Assembly: GCA_040954595.2 (NCBI GenBank)
Contig: CM082594.2
Location: forward strand, 4,278,001 to 4,342,000
DNA length: 64,000 nt
Origin: Balanoglossus misakiensis
Taxonomy: Eukaryota; Hemichordata
Direction: 5' to 3'
Numbering within the stretch: the stretch's first letter is position 1; each line of letters starts with the position of its first letter. The position numbers and the translations under genes were made by a program. This document shows positions 1 to 10,989 of the stretch, piece by piece. The notes below the pieces were generated by a model, which did no database searches, was not told where the DNA came from, and saw nothing but the letters and a program-made list of their open reading frames with translations.

Positions 1-909
1 CCTCCTGGTTCAAAAAAGTATTCGTATGTGCGGCAGCGTTATACTTGTGAACACCGGGGACGAACTCGCGGCACTATTAATAACATTCTCCTTATACAGA
101 AATAACAGTTGCCCACCAGGGGATCTTGTGATCGTCCACAAGCGGCAGAAAAGTAAACAATAACAATAAACATACAATATATTAATTTAATAGACTGTGA
201 CAAAACTCAAATGATGTAAATATAAAGGGAACACAATTTTTCATGAAAGCTCTGAAAATGTAAATAATGACACCCAAAGTATACATTTCGCATACAGTGG
301 ACTGAATCTAGTGCGTGGTTTATACTATACGATGATGTCACAGAAATTATCTAGAAGTATAACTTTTTTTTAGAAATAAATAAATCGTTTTTATGCAAAC
401 TGAATTAATAGGTTTTAAACTTATACCCTCTTCATGGCAGTCAATTATCTTCGAATGGTTATTCGAAATTTAAGTATTTGGTATACATGTGAAAGAATAC
501 CCAGACGCGTGGAGTAGGGACAATTTGTATAAATTTTGCATTTTTTTGTCGGTGACACGACAAGTCATGGAAAGTGTTTTTTTTTTCAGTCGTGGTTATA
601 TCAGACTGTATACCACGCATGCACGTCGGCAGTGACGTCACAGGCATTTGATCAAAGCGCAGAAACGCCGGACACCAGGGCTGGATGACATGATTTCATT
701 TAAATAAAATAAAAACTATACTAAAGTCTGAACTTTGAATCTCACCGGTGTTCTCGACATTAAAGTGTTGCAACTGGAATGTAGAAGCATATCGGAATAT
801 TCCAAATCCGAATATTCCAACAGAAAGTTTTTCATCGGTTGAAATACAATATTATATTATTGTATATCATTCTTCTGGTAGAGTTTCTGTTTTTACATTG
901 TCCGCCTGC
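1..909. other. Downstream flank of the triple-UBL gene; no gene seen
   Basis: AT-rich sequence downstream of the minus-strand stop codon at 910-912. It probably holds the 3' UTR. A possible minus-strand ATTAAA polyadenylation signal lies near 186-191. No coding exon with splice sites was found, and the short ORFs here show no recognisable domain. Confidence 0.4.
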
Positions 910-1851
910 TTACTGCAGAATACAGCTCTGCCGTTGTTTCCCCTGTTCAATGGCAAATTTGCCCCCTGCCTTGCGAATGATTTTGACGTCACCGGTGACC
1001 AGCAGCATCACGGAGTAAGGGTTGGTAGCGCTGTAGAAGTGGAGGTCGTACTCGTCGTAGAGCTCCCGGCCGCCGTAGACCAGGTGCTGCTCCTCGACAT
1101 CGATGCCCTCGTTCTCGTAGATCTTGGCCTTGATCTCCCAGATGGTGGTGGTGGGGTTGACGGCGATCTGGTAGCTCCGCCGGCGGAGGGTCTTGATGAT
1201 GATCGGGTACGAGCGGTAGGCCACGTAGATGACGGACGACGACATGATGCTGTAGTCGTACAGGGTCAGGCTGTCGTCCAGGATCTGTCCCATGTACACG
1301 AAGCAGAGCACGTCGACCGGGATGTGGACCTCCTTCTCGAAGAGCTGCTTCGTCTCCAGCACCGTGCTCAGGGGCTCCGCCTGGATCTCGGTGTCCTCCT
1401 CCTTCAGGGTGCGCAGCGTCACCGTCATCTTGCCGCACTTCTCGGCGCTGCGGTAGATGTGGATGACGGCCTCCTTCTCGATGTCGTAGTCGAGCAGCGT
1501 CTTGTCGTCCGACAGCCGCCGCCCGCGGTAGGTGAGCCGCTGGTGTTTGGGCTCGATGCCCGTGTGCTCCGTCACCATGGCTTTGAACACGTACACGTAC
1601 GCATCTTCGCTGACTCGGACGGTGAACTCTTCATCATACTGGGTTCTTATGGTGACCGGTATGACGATGTGGTGCGGCGGAGAGTGCCGACCCAAGTCGC
1701 TGCCGCTGTCAACATCGTCGTCATCGTCGCTCTTCCGGTCGGAGCCTTTCAGCACCCCGGGCGGCGGGACGATGAAGCCGTAACTTTCTTGTCTGAACAT
1801 CCACCGCGGCCTCGTCGCATAGCTGTCGTTGTTGTTCGAATCTCCTTCCAT
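910..1851 (-). CDS. Triple ubiquitin-like-domain protein with C-terminal CaaX box
   Basis: From the ATG at 1851 the protein has 313 residues. After an N-terminal tail with an acidic stretch (SDDDDDVD, residues 41-48) come three consecutive ubiquitin folds, at about 62-135, 141-213 and 215-288. Each shows the beta-grasp pattern, for example LTYRGRRLSDDKTLLDYDI in the first and LVYGGRELYDEYDL in the third. No domain ends in a diglycine, so conjugation to substrates is unlikely. The C-terminus reads K-Q-R-Q-S-C-I-L-Q; CILQ fits a CaaX box, and a final Gln usually favours farnesylation. The closest known idea is UBL3/MUB, a single-UBL membrane-anchored protein, but three folds plus CaaX is different. 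The exon is much richer in GC than its surroundings. An AG acceptor lies at 1976-1977, so the exon starts at 1975 and a 5' exon exists upstream; coding could therefore start earlier. Gene name unknown. Confidence 0.8.
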   Translation of the reverse strand: MEGDSNNNDSYATRPRWMFRQESYGFIVPPPGVLKGSDRKSDDDDDVDSGSDLGRHSPPHHIVIPVTIRTQYDEEFTVRVSEDAYVYVFKAMVTEHTGIEPKHQRLTYRGRRLSDDKTLLDYDIEKEAVIHIYRSAEKCGKMTVTLRTLKEEDTEIQAEPLSTVLETKQLFEKEVHIPVDVLCFVYMGQILDDSLTLYDYSIMSSSVIYVAYRSYPIIIKTLRRRSYQIAVNPTTTIWEIKAKIYENEGIDVEEQHLVYGGRELYDEYDLHFYSATNPYSVMLLVTGDVKIIRKAGGKFAIEQGKQRQSCILQ

Positions 1852-1975
1852 TTTGTCCGCCAGCTTGACAGTTGTCCTCGGCAGGTGAGAAGGGTTGATT
1901 CTCGGGAGCTGGCGATCTGTCACTTTGCGGTTAACGCGGGCGAAGCGGGGACTTTGGTCCTCAGCAGATGAGTAC
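1852..1975 (-). other. 5' part of the UBL exon, probably 5' UTR
   Basis: On the minus strand a pyrimidine-rich TCATTTGCAG acceptor ends at 1976. The 124 nt from there to the ATG at 1851 stay open in the coding frame. They could encode a longer N-terminus joined to an unseen upstream exon, or be untranslated leader. The hydrophobic stretch read through the acceptor above 1976 is intronic and should not be taken as a signal peptide. Confidence 0.5.
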
Positions 1976-4900
1976 CTGCAAATGACATAAATCGAAAAAA
2001 GGGTTAATGAGTATATAAAAATGAGCAGCTGCGAATCCCAGGTCGGCAGACGTGAAGAACAGAGCGGTTTCAACTTCCCAAAGATTCCAGATTGTTCCCG
2101 ATGAAATTCGCTTCTAACTGTCCACTTACATCAAATCTGTTTCTTTTGGGACTAATTTCCGATTACATTAGTGGTTTGCTTCGATGCTGCAGTGAAAGTC
2201 CAAGCAGACAGGGTAAGTAAGTCGATTCGTACCACGCCAAATTTGGGACAGTGCATCAAAGATAACCCTTGCAGTATGCGACAATGTGCGCGTATCCAGG
2301 CCTACCATAGGAGATGTTCGCACGCAGGGGTTACAGGTACTCACTGAATGGAGGACGAGTCGTTCGGTTATATATTAGCCTACACGAACCCAAAGTGATT
2401 GAAACCCAGTGGGGTCCGCCCACCCCTGTTTGTCAAATGAAAGAGCCCCCTGCTCCTCACGTGAGCAGCTCTTCAAAGTACACAGTGCAGTGCAGCCTCT
2501 GAACAAACACAGTGTATACGTGTGAGATCCTCCACCTATGATGGGGGGTGTCCCTGACAACCTTGCTATTCGGAACGATGTTATCGACACATGGAGGGGA
2601 AAGAATCAAACAATGTTCACCACTATTAATTTGGTTTCACCGCGTGGTTTTAAAGGTCCACGAGCTACTTCTTTTGACAATTTTTCACTAGTTTACTTTT
2701 AAATTAAAATGAGATGTATTTACCGAGGGATGTGCGTGCAACTGTTTTCACAATCAACTGTGACATCAAAAGGTTGAACAAGATTAATTTATGGGTGTCC
2801 AGTCAAATATGGCCGCATCCGCGCAAAGACATGACATTGTGTCCTCTCCACGGAACGCATATGACTGATTTACGAATACGATCGTACCAACAAATAGGCG
2901 CGTTACTGTCAGCAGAGCAGTAAACTCATCCCTGGTCGATTTTGATGACAACTTGAAAAACATGATAAAGGCCTGATAACAGTTTTGGCGGTAAATCCTT
3001 CACCAGATATCGATATCGCTTTGCAAACAAATTGTCAAATAATTTCGAATTATGACGCTTATCAATCAACGCTTACTTGTCATAAATTCAAAGTATGACG
3101 GACTGATGAGCAGATAACCAAATAATACTGACTTTTGGCTTTTTATTATTATGTTGACCCTTTTCATGACCCTTGCACGACCTTACATCCTGCTATTTCC
3201 GGTGGAAATTCATCATTTTCCATGAAAGAAACGCGGCCAAGTTTCGTCCGAAAACAGGTAACGGTGGTAATTAAGCATAGAAGTTGACTACAGCGTTTTT
3301 GAAGAGTTTTTAAAACCAAAAAGATGGCTAATTATGGACATTTGCTCTTGAAGCAGGCGACTTGATATACATTTATTAAAATATCGACAGTCTTTAATGT
3401 TTTGTAGAGGGGGAGTCCCCCTGGATTGAGTTTAGTTGACTCAACTCGCTTAATATGTACTTGCGATGAAGACAAGTTTTTTAGCATCTGATGTCTGATC
3501 TTACTTTCACGTGTCCATAGAAGAAAAAATAAAACGGCAAATTCCGTCATTTCAGGAGAATGTTCCAGAAATTTTATAGTTCAGGTTGTACGTACAGTAA
3601 AGCACGCACGACTCTCAGACTTTGTTCCCAGGTAATGATGACAATGGCCTACAATGACTCATTTCCATCGGTCAGATTTCGGGCAAAGATCTGCGTAGAT
3701 CATCAAAGTCAAATTTAGACTGGCATTGTCTTTATCAGATTGTCGTGTTCCAATCACAACATGCAATTCACAATAATACCGGATGATGTTACTTGAAACG
3801 GTAAACTGGAAATTCTACATAAAAAGCAATGGAATGTAATAACCATGCGTACGCATAACCCTGGGTATTCCCCCTACCTCTGATCAACAATAATGACGTT
3901 GACTGCCTGTACGTGCTGTGTTCAATTTTGGTAAACCTAAATACTTGCTTCATCCTGCTTTGGGCATAAAAATACTGAATTGCAAGATGGAAATTTCAAA
4001 TGGCGTTATTTATCCCGTCTTGAACTGTATTTAAATGTCCTGTGATGAAAGGCGCAAACGGTTTTCTAGGATTTCACAAAACAAAAGCCGACGATCCGGA
4101 CGAGGAGCAGAGGAAATGTATTGCTTCTAAGAAGTTCACACCGCATTGACCTTGGAATCGGTAAAAAAAACAAGTGCATCACACGAGTGAAACACCGGTA
4201 AAACATGAAGAGGAAATTTATTGCTTCTAAGAATTGATGTTCACACCGCATTGACCTTGGAAGCGGGAGAAAAACACTTGCATCACAAACCACTATCACC
4301 GCACCATCATCATGCATCTTCATCAATACAATGCTTCGATCGATAAGATCGACCGATTAGTTAGTCAATTTCCTTCGCATCAATAGACGTGTTTGCGACA
4401 TCACAAAATTGATCACTGGAAAATAGACAAGCGAAGCAGATAACTGCAAACGGTAAACAGACAACAACTCTTGATCACCGATTACCGTTATCTGGGCTCA
4501 GCAGATAATATTGGTTTATGACCGATAGCGTTCAATTCCTCCAAGGTCAGTCCAAATTCTCCAGCATGCAACCAGGCAACTTACACTCGTCGACAACTTT
4601 TGCCTTGTCCGACGGTAATTAATCAAGTTCAAACGACCGTCTTTCTGCAACCGGATTACTCATATCGCTATTAATAAATTCTGATTTATAGTACTTTGTT
4701 TTCAACACCTGCATGCCTTTCATACTCCTCCCAGAAACCGTTCCGACCTTGGCCCCATTTTTTCCACGTATTGTTCTGAGAGATCACGATATAGTCTCCA
4801 GATCTGTGACTAGTCAGCGAATAAAGGGAAAACAGTATATTTGACTGATACTTGAGAAGAACTTTTAGTCGAGTATCTACGATTTGACCCACTTTCACCA

Positions 4901-7380
4901 GAGGGCCTTTTGTACGTACAAGCCAATCCGGCGTGTTCTGCAGGATGTACCCACGTGGACATCGCAAAACTTCTGAAGAACTACGTAGTCCTCCAAAACT
5001 TTTCTCTTGCTATAATGCGCCTCGAAAATCAGTCTTAAACCTTTTCTCATATTTTGCTCAAGACAACTTTAGAGTGTTTCCTCTTGAATTTGCGAATCAA
5101 ACTTTGTGTCACCGCGCAAAATTTCGAATGACAGAGCAAAATTGTAAAGTTTCACATGATACCGACTGATCAAGAATGAAAGACAATACTTTTTCCAACT
5201 CAACTGCAGATTGTGGCAGTCGCAACCAGCAGCCCTTACAGCATTTGCACGTAATTGTCGCATCGGTTCCACGAATTTCAAGACAAAGACTTTTATGCTA
5301 ATGTAAACATCTGGTCTTGGATTTGCAACAAAGGGTGGTGGTGTTAAATTTAAACTGGAATTTCATAGTTGACGTGTGTGTACTCTTTGTTTTCCACCAA
5401 TAAAAAGCAATTTATAATGTTGTCAATCACACTCGTTTCGGGAAAAAGGAAGCGTTAAAATATGTTTGCATTGGCCAATCCGGTCCAAACATACAAGATA
5501 TAAAAGTCATGCTTTGCGCTGACTATATATCCAGGACAGACACCGAACGGTACACACTCCTTCGCCTGGCGATGACGAAATACAAACATGAACACAAGTC
5601 GTAAAATGACATTTCCAAAGTCGGAAATGAAACAAACACAGCCAAGGTTTTGACTTGGATCTGCTCTGTTGACGGATTCTCAATGATATTAGGTATATAA
5701 GCTAAACATTTACCAGTTTGCGCTGAGCTGACAGTGTACTTAGGTGAGTCGGTATTATGTCAGCGGCAAGACTTTGAAGTCTTGGTTTTCTGTCTGACGC
5801 CACATGCGCCACGGACACTCCAAGCCTTCGCGCTCGCAAGCCCAAAACAAATATCGTAAATAGTTCAACCGTTCGCTAAAGTGTATTTATACACTGCCTC
5901 CCACAAATTACCGCTCGTTTGCGAGGTGCGAACCGCACAAACCTTGACTCCGAGACCTGTTAGCACGTGCGGTCCAAAAATAGGACACCGTTCTGTACAA
6001 TAATACACGCACATGGTAATAAACCGACAATATACCATCCACTCAAAGCCGAATTATATCTTACCTGCGATAAACCAAGTCGGAAGTTTTTCAAAATCAC
6101 CACAGAGCGCATTCTACGTGGGCGACGACACACACCAGCCACGACCACAACCACTGTCGAGACTTTGGAGCTTGGGCGATGCGTCTTTGTTTAGTATTAT
6201 CATGTATGTTGTGCCGTAAATACCTTTTTATGGACGCCCTAGTTCGAACCGGATTGGTGCACGCGCACTTATCGTAACCAATAAAATAAAAATAACCCAA
6301 CCAAAAGAATGCAAACAGATACATATTAATATTCATAAGTCATGGTCGCATTTCTTTCGTAGTGCATCTCTTTGGTATTAATAAAATCGGAATATTTTTG
6401 CGATATTTTTTAATCGATAAGTTAAAGGTCCTTGTCCATTACAGGTGCAATATATTTCTTTTGTGTCAGTCACAGATGTTCTGTTGCAATGACAAGAAAT
6501 CCCACCGAGCATTGCGGCCTCACTATTTGACCTTTATACACCCATTGATTCGGACCCATTCATTTGTTGTGTGTCCGCATGTCCGTGTGTCAAAGCAGAT
6601 GACAGATGGAACGTTTCATGCGTATTTGTGGTCAAAGTACTGATGATTTAACCAGGCAATGAATTCGACCACTTGTTATAAAAGTTATCATTCACCAGTG
6701 GAAGAAAACAAAGAATTCTTTTGATTTGTTTTTGATTTAAAAAAGCAACAGAGACGATGAAGAATTTCAGACATCAGTGACATTTTTTTTACAATAACCG
6801 GACGCTTAGTATTTGCAATGAGGTACAAGGAAACACGTAAGAGTTTTTATGTCAGATTTATTCACTTGGCAACTAACGAACAGCAAAATATCACAGTTCA
6901 AGCACTTGATATTTAGGGGAGCTAAGAGTCAATAGCAAAAGAATTCAGAAAATGCGATGTGGTATTTCAATGAGAAATACGTGGAAACATTATAATGTCA
7001 GAAGTCAGACAAAAACTAGAAGCGGCAATTCTGACTTGAAGGAATATTTTAAAATTGTGTATGATAGTCAATACTACGAAAAAAAGTGCTTGTTCTCGAC
7101 AGAGGTGTCTTGCCGACGGAAAAAATGATATCGGAAAGCGATTCTGTCTTTCAATCTATCAGGCCAAGTATGGACTCCAACAAATCTACCAAGACGATTT
7201 GATGAGAGAGGGATACACGGGGCTAATTATATTATAATTCCGTCTGTAGCTAGAAACGAATTCTTTTGGTTGCATGGGTCTGGCATTTGTTATGAATGAC
7301 GCCCTCTAGAGTTCATAAAGTGACGCTGTCGCCATGTGATGGCGCTCCATTGTTCTGTTTTTCCATGTGGCGTAACAACC
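1976..7380. other. Divergent intergenic region between UBL gene and UBE2C
   Basis: About 5.4 kb without a supportable coding exon. It must contain the promoter and at least one 5' exon of the minus-strand UBL gene, which I could not place. It holds a diverged tandem duplication at 4110-4286. Short ORFs (up to 93 codons) lack domains and splice context. Confidence 0.5.
4110..4286. repeat. Two-copy tandem duplication, about 100-bp period
   Basis: Two copies share GAGGAAAT(G/T)TATTGCTTCTAAGAA, then TTCACACCGCATTGACCTTGGAA, then a GTGCATCACA/TTGCATCACA tail. They begin near 4110 and 4210 and differ by several substitutions and a small insertion (TTGAT) in the second. Function unknown. Confidence 0.75.
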
Positions 7381-7386
7381 ATTGTG

Positions 7387-7452
7387 ATTGGATAACATTT
7401 TTAAAAGCCCGCATATGATTGGCTGGAATCTTCGATACCCACCACATTCAAA
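7387..7452 (+). promoter_or_regulatory. UBE2C promoter module: two CCAAT boxes and a CHR-like element
   Basis: Two inverted CCAAT boxes (ATTGG) lie at 7387-7391 and 7418-7422, 31 bp apart start to start. A TTCAAA (TTTGAA on the other strand, the CHR core) lies at 7447-7452, 106 bp before the ATG. Established knowledge: G2/M genes such as vertebrate UBE2C, CCNB and CDC20 carry NF-Y sites at about this spacing plus a CHR bound by DREAM/MuvB. I infer the same control here; binding is not shown. Confidence 0.6.
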
Positions 7453-7557
7453 ATACCGAAGTGAATGTTTAGAAACAGATTCACGTTGTGTGATCGCCGT
7501 TTCCTTCGCCACTCTAAGTCATTTACAGAAAGAAATACCTTAAAGTTTATTTTCATT

Positions 7558-9566
7558 ATGTCGTCACAAAATGTTGATCCTCTGCAATCAGCCACACGTC
7601 ATAAGGCAGCCGGAGCGACGGGACCAGAGAAGAAAGACGCACATTCTGTAAGCAAAAGGTAAGCGGTTGAGTTCTCCGAAATCTTTGAGTACAGCCACTG
7701 GCCACAGCTAGCAAACTTTAAATCATCTCAGGTCAATGACACGAACTTCAAAGAAACTTAATTTAAACCTGGGAAATCTTTTCGTCTTTTAAGACGTGTA
7801 TAAGTTTGAGTAACCGGGCGAAGACACCGTTGACCTTCCCCGATTACTTGTTGTGGGACTGTCTTTGTTGGCCTCCCAAATCATTTCCGGTAGCGAAACG
7901 TACATTCTTGCCATTACATGCGTTTCCTAGCAGGTTCAACAAATCGCAGGGATAGGTGACACCGTGTAGTGGTGAAGTATTCAATATGATGTGTTGGTTT
8001 TTAACACTTTATCAATGTGTCCTTAATTAAGTTATTGCATTCTGTCTCTTTTTGAACTTCTTCCATTTTAGGTTGCAACAAGAACTCATGAATCTGATGG
8101 TAAGTTGGTGATGTCACTGTTCACAATATCAAATGTACTCCAGTATCCATGGGGATGTGAAGAGTTACATTTTTCTCACAGCTTTATGCTTAGACTTTTA
8201 CTTTATCAATGCCTGAATTACATGCAAGTAGTGTGGAAGTACATGTACATTGTACATGTATTACTAAATCTGGTTAATGCTTTCTGGTTTACAGCACTTG
8301 AAATCAATGGCTAGGTTGAATACTATAGACACATATGCTGCATCAGTATTATAACACTTAAGGGCTGTGTAAATGCAAAATAAAGTACTTCACTACTCTA
8401 TTTCGTTGGCAGTCGCAGGTTTCAGTCGCAGTTTCTGAATGTTGATTTTAATAGTGAAGTACTCGCTGTCTCTGGTTATTTTCAGATGGCAGGCAGTAAG
8501 GGTATATCTGCTTTTCCAGACGGGGACAACATATTCAAGTGGATTGGAACTATTCAAGGGGCAGAAGGCACAGTAAGTATATATGGCTTTGGCATTATCG
8601 CTGCCCCATCCCACATGAATACACAGCTATATCTTTGTATGTAGAGTCTACACACGCAGATAGAGCTATGTGTATATAAGACTACCTTGTCTGTGAAGTA
8701 GCCTTGCTGATGATGGCCTAGACTTGAATCCGTCTCACATTTTCATGAATTTCAGGTGACCATGATCATTTGTATTTGACGTAAATCTCAAGACTAATTT
8801 ATTATGTTTTCTGACATAAATTATTTCAGCATACATACTTTTTTTGAAAGCAAAACTTCCATACAAAAATTCACTAAAGCCTGCACCTCTTTTTTACCCC
8901 ACAGGCGTATGAAGGCTTGCACTACAAACTGTCACTAGACTTTCCCAGCAATTACCCGTACTCGGCACCTGTGGTCAAATTTACAACACCTTGTTACCAT
9001 CCCAACGTGGACCAGTACGGAAACATTTGCCTGGACATTTTAAAAGAAAAATGGTCGGCGCTGTACGACGTGCGCACGATTTTACTCTCCATTCAAAGTC
9101 TTCTTGCAGGTAGGTTCGGAAGTAGTAACCTTGTCACTGAAAAGGTTATGACTTCCTTGTCAGCTGCTGTTCATTTTGAAAAAAGCAAAATCTTCACCAA
9201 AAAGGCATGACGTGGCTATCCTTGCAAACTAAATGTTTGATAAAATTTCCACCAACTTAATGCAATCTGATAACATATGGGCCAAAATCTGAATTTCTGA
9301 ACTGAAAATCAAGGACAGCTAACACACTTTTTCTACCCATGTCAAAGCCACACTGATATGAAAATTGGATAATAGCCAGACAACACATATCTGTGAGTAC
9401 CCAACCCCCATCTCAGTATTAACCATTGACATTTATTTTTCTCTCCTCAGAACCAAATAACGACAGTCCTCTGAACGTCAATGCAGCAGAACTTTGGGGA
9501 AACCAGACAGCGTACAAGAAATACCTCCATGAGAAATATGCCAAAGATGTTACGAAGAAAAATTGA
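7558..9566 (+). CDS. UBE2C: Ubiquitin-conjugating enzyme E2 C (UbcH10), APC/C partner
   Basis: Five exons: 7558-7658, 8072-8099, 8486-8572, 8905-9109, 9451-9566. All introns are GT-AG and phases join to give 178 residues (human 179). The protein passes ubiquitin from E1 to APC/C substrates in mitosis. The E2 core has the HPN motif at 104-106 and the catalytic Cys at 114 (GNICLDIL), the same position as in human. The UBE2C-type N-terminal extension (MSSQNVDP...) and the exon 2 segment [10 protein letters not shown] match the family. The internal destruction-box-like R129-T-I-L132 is present. Exon 4 read past its donor gives a false C-terminus; the correct splice restores [12 protein letters not shown]. 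The start is set by N-terminal similarity. Convergent with sulfatase 1. Confidence 0.97.
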
Positions 9567-10551
9567 AGACAGCAAAACATATATACATATGGGATTGAGT
9601 GACCAATGACTACCCACTGACTGACTGACCAACTGATTTGACCTGACCACTGACCGACAGCAAAAACACACGGCGCAAGACCAGCTTATCAAACCGTGAC
9701 ACCATTTACTAACCTTTGATCATAGAACGTGTTTATATCAGAATCATTTTGTAATCAGTTAGCCGAGTAAAAACACTATTTATTACCTATCTGCCATCTT
9801 TGTAATTTTCATTCCAGTGTAAATTTAAAAATTCATTTTTAATGGTCTTTGCTATAAGGAAAAAAACAGATATATAAAAAATGCTTCTTACGTTAATAAT
9901 ACATGTGGTATGGTTCAGATTACATAGTTTAGATGTTATTTATTTGTTTCGGATGTGATCGTAGTTGGTGAGATGTGTCTCTAGAGGGCGCTATAGTCAT
10001 GTAGCAACTTTGATGATGAATGTTTGTAAATACTCAGTCTGAGTGCCAAACAGATTAATGTGGATGTACTCGTATATTCTCTGTTCGATGACAGGTGGCA
10101 TGTTTCTGTGTAATAGGGACGTGTGTAGGCTGATTCAATTTCCTCTGTTCTACGCACTATATCAGTTGTGAAGTGAAACGACTTCTTGTGAATCTTCGAA
10201 CATTTCGGTATTTAGAGTTTTACTTTCTGTATCTGTCTACTTTCCATTCTCTTCTGTTTTGTTAGGATTGGATGATTTCACACGATGTTTTAGACGATGT
10301 TTTAGACAGTATGTTTTCATACTGGTATTAAAGGGACAAAGTCACTGCTTTTGACATTTTTTTGGTTATTTCAATTTTGTTGTGGTAAATTTGGTCTCAA
10401 GAGGAGCCTAAAATAGCCAAAATAATGTCACCAGTGAACTTTACTTTGTTCTGTCAACATGGTTCTTGGGAAAACATACTTTTTCAACATCTTTTTTTTA
10501 TAATTGTTATCAATCATGTATTTGTGCACTTGTTTACCAGAAGTCAATAAA
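9567..10551 (+). other. UBE2C 3' UTR with polyadenylation signal
   Basis: About 1 kb after the UBE2C stop with no coding signal. An AATAAA at 10546-10551 is followed by GT-rich sequence (10575-10610, TGTGATGTGTGTGAG), the usual layout of a cleavage site. An earlier ATTAAA near 10325-10330 may give a shorter mRNA. Confidence 0.55.
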
Positions 10552-10989
10552 ATTTCTTTATCATTTGATTTATCAGTTGTTTGTCTCAAGTGTCTGTGAT
10601 GTGTGTGAGAAAGCCTGCAGATTTGATGTCAGAATGTCTGTCATTCATGTTAGTCTCTCTGTGAAGTTAGGATGCATGTGGATTTCAAATTTTTACTTGT
10701 AAAACCAGTAACTCAGAAAATGTGGTGGTGTGTCTCAAGATTGCATTGATTGATGCATATTACTGCCAATGTATGATAGCCTTCATATCAGCAACACTGT
10801 GCAAAGACAACAGAATAGAAAACAATGGATTTTGGCCAAAACACGAAAGGCATCAAAACAAGTTACATCTATGCAGTTTTTAATGAGTGAATGACGGAGT
10901 ATATGGAAGTACGTGCATTGCAGATGACATTTTAATGCAATGCAGTACATGTATTTCCGCTATGTGAAATTGCGTTGCCATGGCGAGTC
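10552..10989. other. Tail-to-tail gap between UBE2C and sulfatase 1
   Basis: Short convergent interval. A minus-strand ATTAAA at 10879-10884 lies 106 bp past the sulfatase stop and is a plausible polyadenylation signal for it. No other gene seen. Confidence 0.5.

Noticed and set aside
748-1971. 407-codon plus-strand ORF
   Set aside because: Antisense shadow of the GC-rich UBL exon; it shows no domain, while the minus strand encodes three clear ubiquitin folds.
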